DNA of 64,000 nt, taken from positions 2,368,628-2,432,627 of the forward strand of contig NZ_JAHTIK010000001.1 in the NCBI RefSeq assembly GCF_025655475.1. The letters are read 5' to 3'. The translations under genes were made by a program, and so were the position numbers. This document shows positions 1-8,691 of this stretch, piece by piece; the first letter of the stretch is position 1; the number at the start of each line of letters is the position of its first letter. The notes below the pieces were generated by a model that saw nothing but the letters and a program-made list of their open reading frames with translations, was not told the DNA's origin and did no database searches. Source of the stretch: Kitasatospora sp. DSM 101779. GTDB taxonomy: Bacteria; Actinomycetota; Actinomycetes; Streptomycetales; Streptomycetaceae.

Positions 1-575
1 CCGGGCCCCTCGATCAGGGCGACCACCGGGTCCCGCCCGGAGGTGACCGGGGCGGCGGCCTCGCGGAGCGAACGGGCGAGTTCGGCCGTGGTGTCGACGT
101 GGTGCAGGCCGTGGGCGGCCGCGAACTCGCGGAAGGCGTCGCGCTCCAGCAGGGCGCCGGCCACGGCACCGACCCACTCCTGCCCGCCGGTCTGGCTGGA
201 GGCGTTGAACTCCAGGATCCTCAGCGACTCGCCGTCGTGGTAGGCGTCGATCCGGCCGAAGCGCGGCGGCTTCGACTTCTGGAGGGCGCCGACCAGCGCG
301 GCCTTGGCGGGGCTCAGCCCGAGGGCCTCGCAGACCCGGGCCACGTCGCCGTCGAAGAGCCGCTCCGGCAGCGAGGTGAGCAGGTCGACGGTGTCGAGCA
401 GGTCCGCCTCGAAGCGGCGGATCTCGTTCTCGCCGAAGAACATCGGCCGGTCCAGGTAGCAGTAGCCGAGGGCGGCGAGCGCCGGGTCGGTGCCAGAGTT
501 CAGGTCGACGGCCGCAAGCCTGCTGCCCGGCCGGGCGAGTTCCCGGTTGTAGCGCCGGGTCATCTGATCAGTCAT
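1..575 (-). CDS. ATP-grasp / glutathionylspermidine-synthase-like protein (3' end outside window)
   Basis: Only the first 191 codons are present; the frame is open to the window edge. The ATG at 575 follows a GGAAACCC stretch. Visible landmarks are YCYLDRPMFFGENEIRRFE near residue 40 and ILEFNASSQTGGQEW near residue 125. The second resembles the 'LEfN.dtp.G' segment of glutathionylspermidine-synthase-like and circularly permuted ATP-grasp ligases, which form amide bonds using ATP. It is the last gene of the operon, 65 bases after the adenylating enzyme, so a role as second ligase in the same pathway is likely. The ATP-binding residues would lie outside the window, so the family call is tentative. 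Confidence 0.45.
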   Translation of the reverse strand, partial: MTDQMTRRYNRELARPGSRLAAVDLNSGTDPALAALGYCYLDRPMFFGENEIRRFEADLLDTVDLLTSLPERLFDGDVARVCEALGLSPAKAALVGALQKSKPPRFGRIDAYHDGESLRILEFNASSQTGGQEWVGAVAGALLERDAFREFAAAHGLHHVDTTAELARSLREAAAPVTSGRDPVVALIEGP

Positions 576-640
576 GGGTTTCCGTTCTGCGTCCGGCCGG
601 TGCGCGGATCTGTCGTCGGCGGTGCGGGTCCGGCGGTCGG

Positions 641-2623
641 TCAGGTCAGGCGCCGGTCGATGACGGTCTTGATCTTGCCGCTGACGGCGTTGCGGGGCAG
701 CGCGCCCTCGGCGTGGCACTCCACGACCAGCTCGAAGGGGGTCAGCGAGGCGTCGAAGGAGTGGTACTCGCTCAGCACCTCGAAGCGGGCCGCCAGGTGC
801 GCCCGCACCTCCTGCGGGTCGAGCGGGACGGGCGACTCGGTGCGGACGGTCACGGTCTCCCGGGCGTCCGAGGAGTTGATCTCGACCTGGAGCTGGGAGA
901 CCCGGAAGCGGCCCAGCTCGGCCATGATCTCGCCGTACAGCACGGTGCGGCCCTTGACCTTGATCTGGCCGTCCGAACGCCCCAGGTACTCCAGCACCCG
1001 GCCGGTCACCCCGCAGCCGCAGGCGTGGCGGACGATCCGGCCGAGATCGCCGATCCGGTAGCGGATCAGCGGGCCCTCGAACTTCTGCATGCTGGTCACC
1101 AGCAGCTCGCCCGCGGTGCCGTCGGGCACCGGACGGCCCTGCTCGTCGACCACCTCGATCAGGTTGTAGTCCTCGCAGAGGTGGTGCAGGGTACCGCCCA
1201 GCTCGCCGCACTGGTAGCCGAGTTGGGCGCCGTCGTTGGCCGCCAGCACGCTGGCGATCACCTCGGTGCCGAGTTCCTCGCGCAGCCAGCGCTTGTCGGA
1301 CTCCTGCATCGGCGTACCGCCGTAGACCACCTTCTGGATCCGCAGCCCGGGGTCGAGCAGCTTGGCCTCGCGCAGCACCGGCAGCAGCAGGGCCGGCTGG
1401 CCGAGGATCACGTTGGCGTCGAAGCTGCGGGTCAGCATCAGCACGTCGTCCGGGGTGATCATCTGCGCGGTGCTGTACGCCTCCACCGGCATCCGGGACA
1501 GCTCCATCGCACTGGTGATCAGGCCGCCGTACAGGCCGCCGCCGAACAGCGAGTTGATCACCCGGTCGCCGGGCCGCAGGCCGAGCGCGTAGAACAGCGG
1601 CACCGCCTCGCGCATCATGTTGTTCCAGTCGCCGCGCGAGTAGACGATGTAGCGCGGCGCGCCGGTGGTGGCGCCGCTGCGCAGCACCTCGCCGCTCGGC
1701 CGGGCGCCGCTGCTCAGGCCACGGGAGGCCGGCAGCGAGTTCCGCTCCAGGTCGGCCTTCTCCAGCACCGGCAGCTCCGCCAGGTCGGCGCGCTCGGCGA
1801 TCGGCGGCAGTTCGCGGTAGTACGGTGCGCGGCGGGCCAGTTCGACCAGGTAGCGCAGCTTGGCGGCGAGGCGCTCGTCCTCCTGCGCGGCGTCCGCGCT
1901 GCGGGCGTCGGCGAGGCGCGTGCCCATCAGGTAGTCGCACCGGTACAGGTCGCCGACCCAGGCGGAGCGGCAGTCCAGCCGCAGGGCGCCGGCGGCCAGC
2001 CGGGCGGCGGCCTCCGTGCCGCGGCCGGCGCCCGCCCGCACCCGCAGTGCGGGCACTCCGGGCCGCGCGGCCGCGGTGGTGACGATCCCGTCGGCCAGGT
2101 CGGCGGGGACGAGCAGGTCGGGCACGGTGACCGGGCGTCCGTCCACGGCCGCGCCCCGGGGCGCCGTCCGGGCGGGCGGCAGCGGGACGCCGGCCGCCCG
2201 CATCTCCTCGACGAGCGCCGCCCAGAACGGCTCGCGGACGGTGCGGATCACCACCTCGTTGCCGGTCGCCCAGGCGAGCAGCAGGCCGCGCAGGGTGTTC
2301 CCGGGCCGCAGGTCGTCGAGCACCACGGTGCCCACCGGTGCGTACTCCACCACCTCGTCGGAGTCGACCAGGTGGTGCCACGGGTACTGGGCGAGGCCGT
2401 CGAACAGCTCGTCCAGACCCTCGGCGAGCTCCGCCGAGTCCCACAGCCCGGCCAGCCCGGCCGAGCCGATCAGCTCGGCCGCGGCCGATCCGGGCCGCTC
2501 GGTGAGCTGCCGCTCGACGTACCGGACGGCCAGCACCAGGTCGGTCGGGTGGAAACGGGTCACGTTCTCCGCGCGGTCCGTGTGCTCCGCGCGGTCCGTG
2601 TGCTCCGTACGGGCGGCGTTCAT
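641..2623 (-). CDS. PaaK/LuxE-like adenylate-forming enzyme with ALDH/LuxC-like N-terminal region
   Basis: 660 aa. The C-terminal ~430 residues look like phenylacetate-CoA ligase / acyl-protein synthetase: SGATTGAPRYIVYSRGD (the ATP-binding loop), then YGGTPMQESDKRWL, LIRYRIGDLGRIV and GRSDGQIKVKGRTV. It should activate a carboxylic acid as acyl-AMP. The first ~200 residues contain APVGTVVLDDLRPGN and LLLAWATGNEVVIRT, recalling the cofactor-binding half of aldehyde dehydrogenase/acyl-CoA reductase (LuxC). No catalytic cysteine domain follows, so this part is probably structural or relict. The ATG at 2623 overlaps the upstream stop (ATGA). The start codon is followed by a short duplicated EHTDRA peptide, so a downstream start is possible. 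Adenylation is well supported; the N-terminal assignment is inference. Confidence 0.65.
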   Translation of the reverse strand: MNAARTEHTDRAEHTDRAENVTRFHPTDLVLAVRYVERQLTERPGSAAAELIGSAGLAGLWDSAELAEGLDELFDGLAQYPWHHLVDSDEVVEYAPVGTVVLDDLRPGNTLRGLLLAWATGNEVVIRTVREPFWAALVEEMRAAGVPLPPARTAPRGAAVDGRPVTVPDLLVPADLADGIVTTAAARPGVPALRVRAGAGRGTEAAARLAAGALRLDCRSAWVGDLYRCDYLMGTRLADARSADAAQEDERLAAKLRYLVELARRAPYYRELPPIAERADLAELPVLEKADLERNSLPASRGLSSGARPSGEVLRSGATTGAPRYIVYSRGDWNNMMREAVPLFYALGLRPGDRVINSLFGGGLYGGLITSAMELSRMPVEAYSTAQMITPDDVLMLTRSFDANVILGQPALLLPVLREAKLLDPGLRIQKVVYGGTPMQESDKRWLREELGTEVIASVLAANDGAQLGYQCGELGGTLHHLCEDYNLIEVVDEQGRPVPDGTAGELLVTSMQKFEGPLIRYRIGDLGRIVRHACGCGVTGRVLEYLGRSDGQIKVKGRTVLYGEIMAELGRFRVSQLQVEINSSDARETVTVRTESPVPLDPQEVRAHLAARFEVLSEYHSFDASLTPFELVVECHAEGALPRNAVSGKIKTVIDRRLT

Positions 2624-3828
2624 GCGGCGGCTCCGGCCAGGACGCGCTGCTCGACGGTGATCTCGCGCAGGCAGCGCTCCAGGAACTCCCGCAGCACGGC
2701 CGCGTCCTGGTGCGAGGCCTCGACGAACAGCGGGACCTCCCACTCCTGGTAGGTGACCGAGCCGCTGCCCGGCGCGGCCGCGCCGTCCTGCTCCAGCAGG
2801 TGCATCCGGTCCACGCAGGGGTGCTCGCGCAGCTCGTCCGGGATGTCGACGGCCATCCGGGCGCCCGGCTCCAGGTGGTGCCCGGGGAAGATCAGGAAGC
2901 CATGGTAGCGACCGCTCGGCCGCTGCGGCTCCGGCCGGTCGAAGCCCAGCCGGATGGCGATCTCGTGCGAGGGGAGGTGCACGCCGGTGTGCCGCAGGTG
3001 GGAGTCGACGATGCCGCCGCCGCCCAGCCGGTTGGCCACCTCCAGGAAGACCAGCTCGCCCTCGGCGGTCTCGAAGAACTCCAGGTGCAGGCAGCCCTCC
3101 TCGATGCCCAGCGCCGTCACCGCCTGCGCGGCGAAGCGGTGGTACCGCTCCTCGTAGGGGAGTTGGCCGGAGCCGATCGGCAGGCCGGCCGCGAAGTCCA
3201 CCGGCTTGCCGGCGTACCTGCTGACCACCAGGTCGGAGAGCCGGCCCGCGGCCACTAGCGCGTCCGCGTGGAACAGCTCGCCCTCGATGTACTCCTCCAG
3301 CTGGTAGTCGCCCGGCTCCGCGAGGGTGCGGTAGTGCTCGACCGCCTCGCGGGCCGTGTCGTGGACGGACACGCCCTCGCTGGAGGCGCCCTGGCGGGGC
3401 TTCACCACGGTCTTCCCGGTCCAGGGCAGCGGCCCGCAGACCGGCGGCGCGGCGACGAAGCGCGGGTGGCGCACCCCGGACTCCAGCAGCGCGCGCTTCA
3501 TGGCCACCTTGTCGCGGACCTTCTCCAGCTGCTCCAGCGAGGGGCCGGGCACCCCGAGGTGCTCGCGGATGCGGTGCGCGCCGAGGATCCCGGACTCCGA
3601 CAGCGCGAGCACCTGCTCGTAGCCGTCCGCCCGCGAGGTGCGGGCGATGACCTGCTCGGTGAGGTCCAGCGCCGGGTCGATCAGCAGCCGCTCGCAGCGC
3701 AGCCCCTCGGGCAGCTGGGCGTTGCCGATCGGCCCGCAGACGTACGTCACGTCGTGCTTCTCGTGGTCGATGCCCAGGTGGTACTGGATCTTCCGGTACG
3801 GCACCTGATTCATGATCAGAATCTTCAT
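2620..3828 (-). CDS. ATP-grasp carboxylate-amine ligase
   Basis: 402 aa, a usual length for single-chain ATP-grasp ligases that join a carboxylate to an amine through an acyl phosphate. The N-terminal pre-ATP domain begins MKILIMNQVPYRKIQYH. The central ATP-grasp region has VVKPRQGASSEGVSV (ATP-contacting Lys) and YQLEEYIEGELFHAD. The C-terminal metal-binding segment has HLEFF...LVFLEVANRLGGGG, the E...N.R.GGG signature. Its ATG overlaps the stop of the KASIII-like gene and its stop overlaps the start of the adenylating enzyme (ATGA both times), so the five-gene core is translationally coupled. It probably forms an amide or peptide bond to an amino acid or amine in the product. The substrate cannot be told from sequence. 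Confidence 0.8.
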   Translation of the reverse strand: MKILIMNQVPYRKIQYHLGIDHEKHDVTYVCGPIGNAQLPEGLRCERLLIDPALDLTEQVIARTSRADGYEQVLALSESGILGAHRIREHLGVPGPSLEQLEKVRDKVAMKRALLESGVRHPRFVAAPPVCGPLPWTGKTVVKPRQGASSEGVSVHDTAREAVEHYRTLAEPGDYQLEEYIEGELFHADALVAAGRLSDLVVSRYAGKPVDFAAGLPIGSGQLPYEERYHRFAAQAVTALGIEEGCLHLEFFETAEGELVFLEVANRLGGGGIVDSHLRHTGVHLPSHEIAIRLGFDRPEPQRPSGRYHGFLIFPGHHLEPGARMAVDIPDELREHPCVDRMHLLEQDGAAAPGSGSVTYQEWEVPLFVEASHQDAAVLREFLERCLREITVEQRVLAGAAA

Positions 3829-4793
3829 CGGTGATACTCCAAAGCAGTGATGCCCCAGCTGAAGCCCATGGCGCTGGTGGCCAGGAGGATCAGTTCGCCG
3901 CCGCGCAGCCGGTGCTGTTCGCGCAGCCCGTCGAGGGCGATCAGGGTGTCGGCTCCGCCCATGTGGCCGAGCCGGTGGTAGTTGAAGACGCTCTTGTCCG
4001 CCGGGAGTCCGAGCTCCGCCAGCAGCCGCCGGTGCATGTCCCGGTCGCCCTGGTTGATGAGCAGGTGGTCGATGTCGCCGGGCTTCGCGCCGATCGCGTC
4101 CAGGGTCTCGCCGATCAGCGCCGTGAAGTTCTCCACGTAGGCGGCGGCCAGCCCCGTGCGGTGCGCGGCCCGCCGGATCGCCACCTTCCCGTCGCGCAGC
4201 TCCCCGGCGTAGTAGTCCGACCAGCTGGGGTCGGTGCGCATCGCGGTGTGCAGCAGCCGGAAGGGCGCGTGCCCGCGGGCGACCAGCATGGCGGCCGCCG
4301 CGTCGCCGAAGTTGAACAGTGCCTTGGACGCCGGGTCGGTGTAGTCCACCATCCGGCTGAGCCGGTCGCCGACCAGCACCAGTGCGTACCCGCCGCTCTC
4401 CGCGGGCGCCGAGTCGAGCCGGTCGGTGGCGACCTTCAGCGCGGCCATGCCGGCGTTGCAGAAGTTGGCCACCTCGAAGCAGTGCGCCCGCTCGATGCCC
4501 AGGTGGTGCGCGACCTTCGCGGCCGGCGACCAGAACGGGCGGTCCCACTGGCCCGAGCCGGCGTAGATGACGTACCGGATCTCCTCCCGCGCCACGGGGG
4601 TGCGCTCCAGCAGCTCGGCCGCGGCCCGCGCGGCCAGCTCCCAGGCCGTCTCGCCCTCCCCCAGCACCGGGAACCCCTCGGCGTGGGTGATGGCGAGGAT
4701 GTCGGCCAGGGGCACCCCGGAGGCGGCGTGCATCTCGTGCACGTCGGCCCGCCCCCGGGGGAAGCTCACGGCGAAGTCGAGGACGCCGCTCAC
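3825..4793 (-). CDS. 3-oxoacyl-ACP synthase III-like protein with rearranged catalytic residues
   Basis: 322 aa, the length of FabH-type KASIII enzymes, with a thiolase fold visible throughout. The nucleophile position is kept (Cys112 in ANFCNAG). Where FabH has the HQAN histidine, this protein reads LLINQGD (Asn247). Where FabH has the catalytic asparagine, it reads YHRLGHMGGAD (His277). The Asn-His spacing of 30 residues equals the FabH His-Asn spacing, so the two residues look exchanged. Decarboxylative Claisen condensation is therefore doubtful; acyl transfer or a non-decarboxylating C-C or C-N bond formation is possible. GTG start at 4793 overlaps the stop of the TauD-type gene (GTGA). 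Family is clear, chemistry is not. Confidence 0.75.
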   Translation of the reverse strand: MSGVLDFAVSFPRGRADVHEMHAASGVPLADILAITHAEGFPVLGEGETAWELAARAAAELLERTPVAREEIRYVIYAGSGQWDRPFWSPAAKVAHHLGIERAHCFEVANFCNAGMAALKVATDRLDSAPAESGGYALVLVGDRLSRMVDYTDPASKALFNFGDAAAAMLVARGHAPFRLLHTAMRTDPSWSDYYAGELRDGKVAIRRAAHRTGLAAAYVENFTALIGETLDAIGAKPGDIDHLLINQGDRDMHRRLLAELGLPADKSVFNYHRLGHMGGADTLIALDGLREQHRLRGGELILLATSAMGFSWGITALEYHR

Positions 4794-5665
4794 TGCACCT
4801 TCTCTTCGACCGGCCCGACCTCGGCGTCCGCCGTCTCGATGCTGACCCGGTACACCGTCCGCCCGACGCCCGGCTCGACCTCGGTGGCGACGTGGTAGGC
4901 CGTACGGGTCTTCCAGATCACCAGGTCGTTGGGCGTCCACACGTGGGTGTAGACGTGCTCCTCGTCGTGGATCAGGCTGTCGAGCAGCGCGAAGAACTCC
5001 TCGTTCTCGTTGAGGTCGAAGCCCACCACCGAGTCCATGTACTCGCGCGAGCCGTACACGTACTCGCGCCCGGTGAACTCGTCCTTGCAGATCAGCGGGT
5101 GCTCCACCTTGGGGTGCTCGATGTCGATCACCGCCTTGAACTCCGCGACCGACAGGCCCACGTGCTCCGGTCGGATCCGCAGCCGCTTGGCCACCGTGTG
5201 CACACCGATCCGGTCGGCCAGGCGCGCCTTCCACTCCTCGGGCAGCCGGTCGTAGACGTCCGCCGCGTTGGCGAACTTGGTGTGCCCGCTGGTCGACGGC
5301 ACGTTGAGGCCGTGCAGCATGGTGTACGGCGGCGGCGCGGCCGTGAACGACGAGTCCTGGTGCCAGAAGTTGCCCACCCGGGCGACACCGATCGGCTTGC
5401 CGTCCTTGAGCTCGTTGGAGGAGATCATGATCTCCTCGAACTCCGGGTGGCGGTACTTGCTGATCACGAACGGCACCGGACGGCCCAGCCGCCCCGCGAG
5501 CTCGATCTGCTGCTGCGGCGTCAGCTCGATGCCCCGCACCACCACCAGCTCGTGCAGCTGGACGCCGTTGACGACCTCCTGCCAGACCTCGGGACGCTCC
5601 AGGTCCTCGTAGCCGACACCGCTGATCTCCACACCGATGAACGGCGTGATCTGCTTGACCTGCAC
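4790..5665 (-). CDS. TauD/TfdA-family Fe(II)/2-oxoglutarate-dependent oxygenase
   Basis: 291 aa, typical for TauD. The iron ligands are visible as His102-x-Asp104 (FWHQDSSF) and His258 (RTAYHVATE), followed by Arg residues near 269-273 that would bind 2-oxoglutarate. GTG at 5665 was chosen because GAGGAA lies at the right distance and the protein starts at the family position (QVKQITPFIGVEISG). It likely hydroxylates, desaturates or halts/cyclises a pathway intermediate, as TauD relatives do in many natural product clusters. It sits 35 bases after the alpha-oxoamine synthase and overlaps the next gene. Confidence 0.88.
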   Translation of the reverse strand: MQVKQITPFIGVEISGVGYEDLERPEVWQEVVNGVQLHELVVVRGIELTPQQQIELAGRLGRPVPFVISKYRHPEFEEIMISSNELKDGKPIGVARVGNFWHQDSSFTAAPPPYTMLHGLNVPSTSGHTKFANAADVYDRLPEEWKARLADRIGVHTVAKRLRIRPEHVGLSVAEFKAVIDIEHPKVEHPLICKDEFTGREYVYGSREYMDSVVGFDLNENEEFFALLDSLIHDEEHVYTHVWTPNDLVIWKTRTAYHVATEVEPGVGRTVYRVSIETADAEVGPVEEKVQ

Positions 5666-5700
5666 TTTCCTGTTCCTCTTTCTCTCTTGGTGGCCGGCCG

Positions 5701-6909
5701 TCAGGCGATCTCGAGGCAGCGCTGCATGGCCTCGGCGAAGTCCGCGATCTGCTCCGCGGTGCGGAACGGCGCGACCGTCACCCGGAAGCGCTCGCCACCA
5801 CGGGCGACCGACGGGAAGTTGATCGGCTGGACGTAGATGTCGTAGCGCTCGCGCAGCAGCTCGGAGACTCGCTTCACCCGCTCGCCGCCGGGCACCATGA
5901 CCGGCACCAGGTGGCTGTCCGCGTCGAGGAAGTCGATGTTCCTGGCGCGCAGTTCGGCCTTCATCAGCGCGACCTTGCGGTACAGCTCCGCGCGCATCCC
6001 CTGGCCCTGCTGGACGATCGACAGGCTCTTCAGGGTGGCCTCCATGGCCGCCTGCGGCAGGGAGGTGGTGAAGATGAAACCGGGCGCGTGCGAGCGGACG
6101 TAGTCGAGCACCGCGTCCGGACCGGCCACGTAACCGCCGACGGTGCCGATCGCCTTGCCGAACACGCCCTGCACGAAGGTGGCCCGGTGGTCGCCGAGCT
6201 CCTCGCACAGGCCCGCGCCGGTGGTGCCGCGCACGCCGATGGAGTGCGTCTCGTCCAGGAACGTCAGCGCGTTGTACTTCTCCGCGAGGTCGAAGATCGC
6301 GCTCGCCGGCGAGGTGTCGCCGTCCATCGAGTACACCGACTCGAAGACGATCAGCTTGGGGCGGTCGAGGTCGTACTGCGCGAGCTTCGCCTCCAGGTCC
6401 GCCAGGTCGTTGTGGGCGAAGACGTGCTTGCGGGCCCCCGAGCGGACGATGCCCTCGATCAGCGAGCGGTGGTTCAGCGAGTCGGAGAACACCACCACGT
6501 CGTCGAGCGCCGCGATCAGGGTGCTCAGCGTCTCGAAGTTGGCGACGTAGCCGCTGGAGAAGATCAGCGCCCGCTCCTTGCGGTGCCAGCCGGCCAGTCT
6601 GCGCTCCAGCTCGACGTGCGCGGTGCTGGTACCCGCGATGTTGCGCGAGCCGCCGGTGCCGGTGCCGTGCTTGAGGGTCGCGTCGATCTGGGCCGCGATC
6701 ACCTCGGGGTGCTGACTCATCCCCAGGTAGTCGTTGCTGCACCAGACCTGCACCGTACGGTCCCCGTGCCGGGTGTGCCCCCGGTCGTTCGCCAGGTGGC
6801 CGACCGGGAAGAACTCCCGGTACAGCCGGCTCTCCTTGAGATCGGCGATCCGCTGCTCGAAGACGTCGAGCACGGCGTCCTGACGCACGGCAAATGTTGA
6901 TATAGACAT
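5701..6909 (-). CDS. 5-aminolevulinate synthase-like alpha-oxoamine synthase (PLP)
   Basis: 402 aa, full ALAS length. The frame shows WCSNDYLGMSQHPEV, GTGTGGSRNIAGT, DETHSIGVRG and VFGKAIGTVGGYV, the last holding the PLP lysine. These enzymes condense an amino acid with an acyl-CoA or acyl-ACP and lose CO2, giving an alpha-aminoketone. Streptomycetes make haem 5-aminolevulinate from glutamyl-tRNA, so an ALAS here points to secondary metabolism, as in the C5N units of manumycin-type antibiotics. The ATG at 6909 is preceded by AGAGGAGT. It is the first gene of the operon. Succinyl-CoA or another acyl donor cannot be decided. Confidence 0.85.
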   Translation of the reverse strand: MSISTFAVRQDAVLDVFEQRIADLKESRLYREFFPVGHLANDRGHTRHGDRTVQVWCSNDYLGMSQHPEVIAAQIDATLKHGTGTGGSRNIAGTSTAHVELERRLAGWHRKERALIFSSGYVANFETLSTLIAALDDVVVFSDSLNHRSLIEGIVRSGARKHVFAHNDLADLEAKLAQYDLDRPKLIVFESVYSMDGDTSPASAIFDLAEKYNALTFLDETHSIGVRGTTGAGLCEELGDHRATFVQGVFGKAIGTVGGYVAGPDAVLDYVRSHAPGFIFTTSLPQAAMEATLKSLSIVQQGQGMRAELYRKVALMKAELRARNIDFLDADSHLVPVMVPGGERVKRVSELLRERYDIYVQPINFPSVARGGERFRVTVAPFRTAEQIADFAEAMQRCLEIA

Positions 6910-7264
6910 GACACTCCTCTGGGACGTGCCGGGCCGCAAGGCGATTCGACGGTGTGGATGACGGCCCCCGGAAGCCGTCCGGCCCCCTCTTTCCGACACC
7001 CATCCTGCTCCACCGCCAGGCCCCCGACCTAGCGATTCACCTGGCATGACCTCGCCTGGCGACCCCGTGCCAGCGGGAGCGACGGAGTCGGCCGGGCCTG
7101 CCGCCATCGGGTCGCGCGACGCTCGGAGCCCGCGCGCAGGACCGGGCATTCACGCCCCCCGGATGCGGCCCGTCCCGGAGCAGTCGTGGTCGACTTCCGT
7201 CCACTGCCGACCGGCGCTCGCGTCGCGACTCGATCCGGGGCCTGTGGCGGCAGAATGGCTCCAC
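6910..7264. promoter_or_regulatory. Divergent promoter region between ALAS operon and MFS gene
   Basis: This 355-base stretch between two divergent starts should carry the promoters of the biosynthetic operon and of the exporter. Open frames cross it in both directions but have no credible ribosome site. I see no clear -10/-35 pair and no operator palindrome. Confidence 0.4.
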
Positions 7265-8515
7265 GTGACGCACTCCGGCCTGCAGCAGCCCCCGCTCTAC
7301 GGCCCCCCCGCGGCCGCCGGGCCGGCGATCTGGTCCCGCAACTTCCGCTACTACTTCACCGCGCGCACCGCCGGGCTGCTCGGCCACACCATGCTGCCGG
7401 TCGCCGTCTCCGCCGGGCTGATCGGCTCCGGCCACGGGCTCGGCAGCGTCGGCCTCGCACTGGCCTGCCTGACCGCGCCGTTCGCCGGCCTGGTGCTCTT
7501 CGGCGGGGTGCTCTCCGACCGGTTCACCGCCCGCCGGATGATGATCGGCGCCGATCTCACCAACCTGGTCGCCCGCGCCCTGATGGCCGTCCTGTTCTTC
7601 CGGGGCATCGACCAGCTCTGGCAGTTGTACGCGCTCATGGCGGTGGCCGGCAGCGCAGCCGCGATGTTCCAGCCCGGCGCCGCCTCGACCGTCCCGCTGG
7701 TCGCCCGCGACGTGCAGGGCGCCAACGGCGTGCTGCGCACCTCCGAGGCGCTCACCGCCCTGCTCGGCCCGGCCCTCGCCGGCCTGCTGGCGGGCGCCGC
7801 CGCCACCGGCTGGGTGATGGTCATCGCCGCCGCCACCTACGGCGTCAGCGCCTGCGGCCTGTTCGCGCTGCGGCTCGCCCCGACGCCCACCCCGGAGTCC
7901 GACGACGGCCTCTGGCGGAACCTGGTCACCGGCTGGCACGAATTCCGGTCCCGAACGTGGCTGTGGGGCACCATCGTGGTCTGGATGTTCTACACCGTCG
8001 CCTCGACCGGGCCGCTGCTGCCCGTCGCCGCCGGCGTACTCGTCCCCGCGTACGGGGCGACCCTGTTCGGGCTGCTCAGCTGCGCCTTCGCCGTCGGGAC
8101 GGTGTGCGGAGGGCTGCTCGGGATCCGGCTCAAGCCGCCCCGACCGCTCGCCGCGGGCGCGGTGGCGCTGCTGGCCTTCCCGCTCTATCCGTTCGGGATC
8201 GTCCTCGGCTGGCACGTGCCGGCGCTCGCCGCGGCCCAGGTGCTGGTCGGCACGGGCGTCACCTTCTGGGGCGTCATGTGGGCGACCAGTGTGCAGACCC
8301 AGGTCCCCGGCCGAGTGCTCAACCGCATCCACGCGTACGAGGTCGCCGGATCGGTCTGCATGCTCCCGGTCGGCAGCGCACTCGCGGGCCCGGCAGCCGA
8401 CTCGTTCGGCCCGCGCGCCGTGCTCGCCACCGTGGGAGTGGCCGCCCTGCTGGTCGCTGCGGCCCTGCTGCTGAGCCGTCCCATCCGGGAGCTGCGGCGA
8501 GTACCGGGCACCTGA
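7265..8515 (+). CDS. MFS transporter (DHA3-like), probable exporter of the cluster
   Basis: About 416 aa with twelve predicted membrane segments. An MFS A-like loop is present after TM2 (GGVLSDRFTARRMMI). The N-terminus FRYYFTARTAGLLG is typical of the DHA3/MFS_3 drug-efflux branch. The frame is open further upstream, but GTG 7265 gives a normal cytoplasmic N-terminus; the upstream segment is not like a transporter. It is divergent from the biosynthetic operon and is the obvious candidate to export the product or give self-resistance. That link is inference from position only. Confidence 0.75.
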   Translation: MTHSGLQQPPLYGPPAAAGPAIWSRNFRYYFTARTAGLLGHTMLPVAVSAGLIGSGHGLGSVGLALACLTAPFAGLVLFGGVLSDRFTARRMMIGADLTNLVARALMAVLFFRGIDQLWQLYALMAVAGSAAAMFQPGAASTVPLVARDVQGANGVLRTSEALTALLGPALAGLLAGAAATGWVMVIAAATYGVSACGLFALRLAPTPTPESDDGLWRNLVTGWHEFRSRTWLWGTIVVWMFYTVASTGPLLPVAAGVLVPAYGATLFGLLSCAFAVGTVCGGLLGIRLKPPRPLAAGAVALLAFPLYPFGIVLGWHVPALAAAQVLVGTGVTFWGVMWATSVQTQVPGRVLNRIHAYEVAGSVCMLPVGSALAGPAADSFGPRAVLATVGVAALLVAAALLLSRPIRELRRVPGT

Positions 8516-8691
8516 GAGGGGAATCCCTCGGGGGGAGGCCGGCGCCAATCCGCGGCGCCGTCCTTCGAGTGCTCCAAGTGCGCCGCCTCGTCGACCAGTT
8601 GGCTTCTTTCCGACTCCCGGACCGGCACCTAGAATCGTGACTGCCGTCGGGTCGGATGCTCGGGCCGTCGGCCGGGACTGGGGGGAACCGG

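Noticed and set aside
713..2752. Long plus-strand open frame across the adenylating enzyme gene
   Set aside because: Composition is His/Gln/Arg-rich as expected for an antisense frame in high-GC DNA; no domain, and the minus strand holds a clear enzyme.
5701..6909. Haem biosynthesis ALAS
   Set aside because: Streptomycetes use the glutamyl-tRNA route, and the gene sits in a secondary-metabolic operon.
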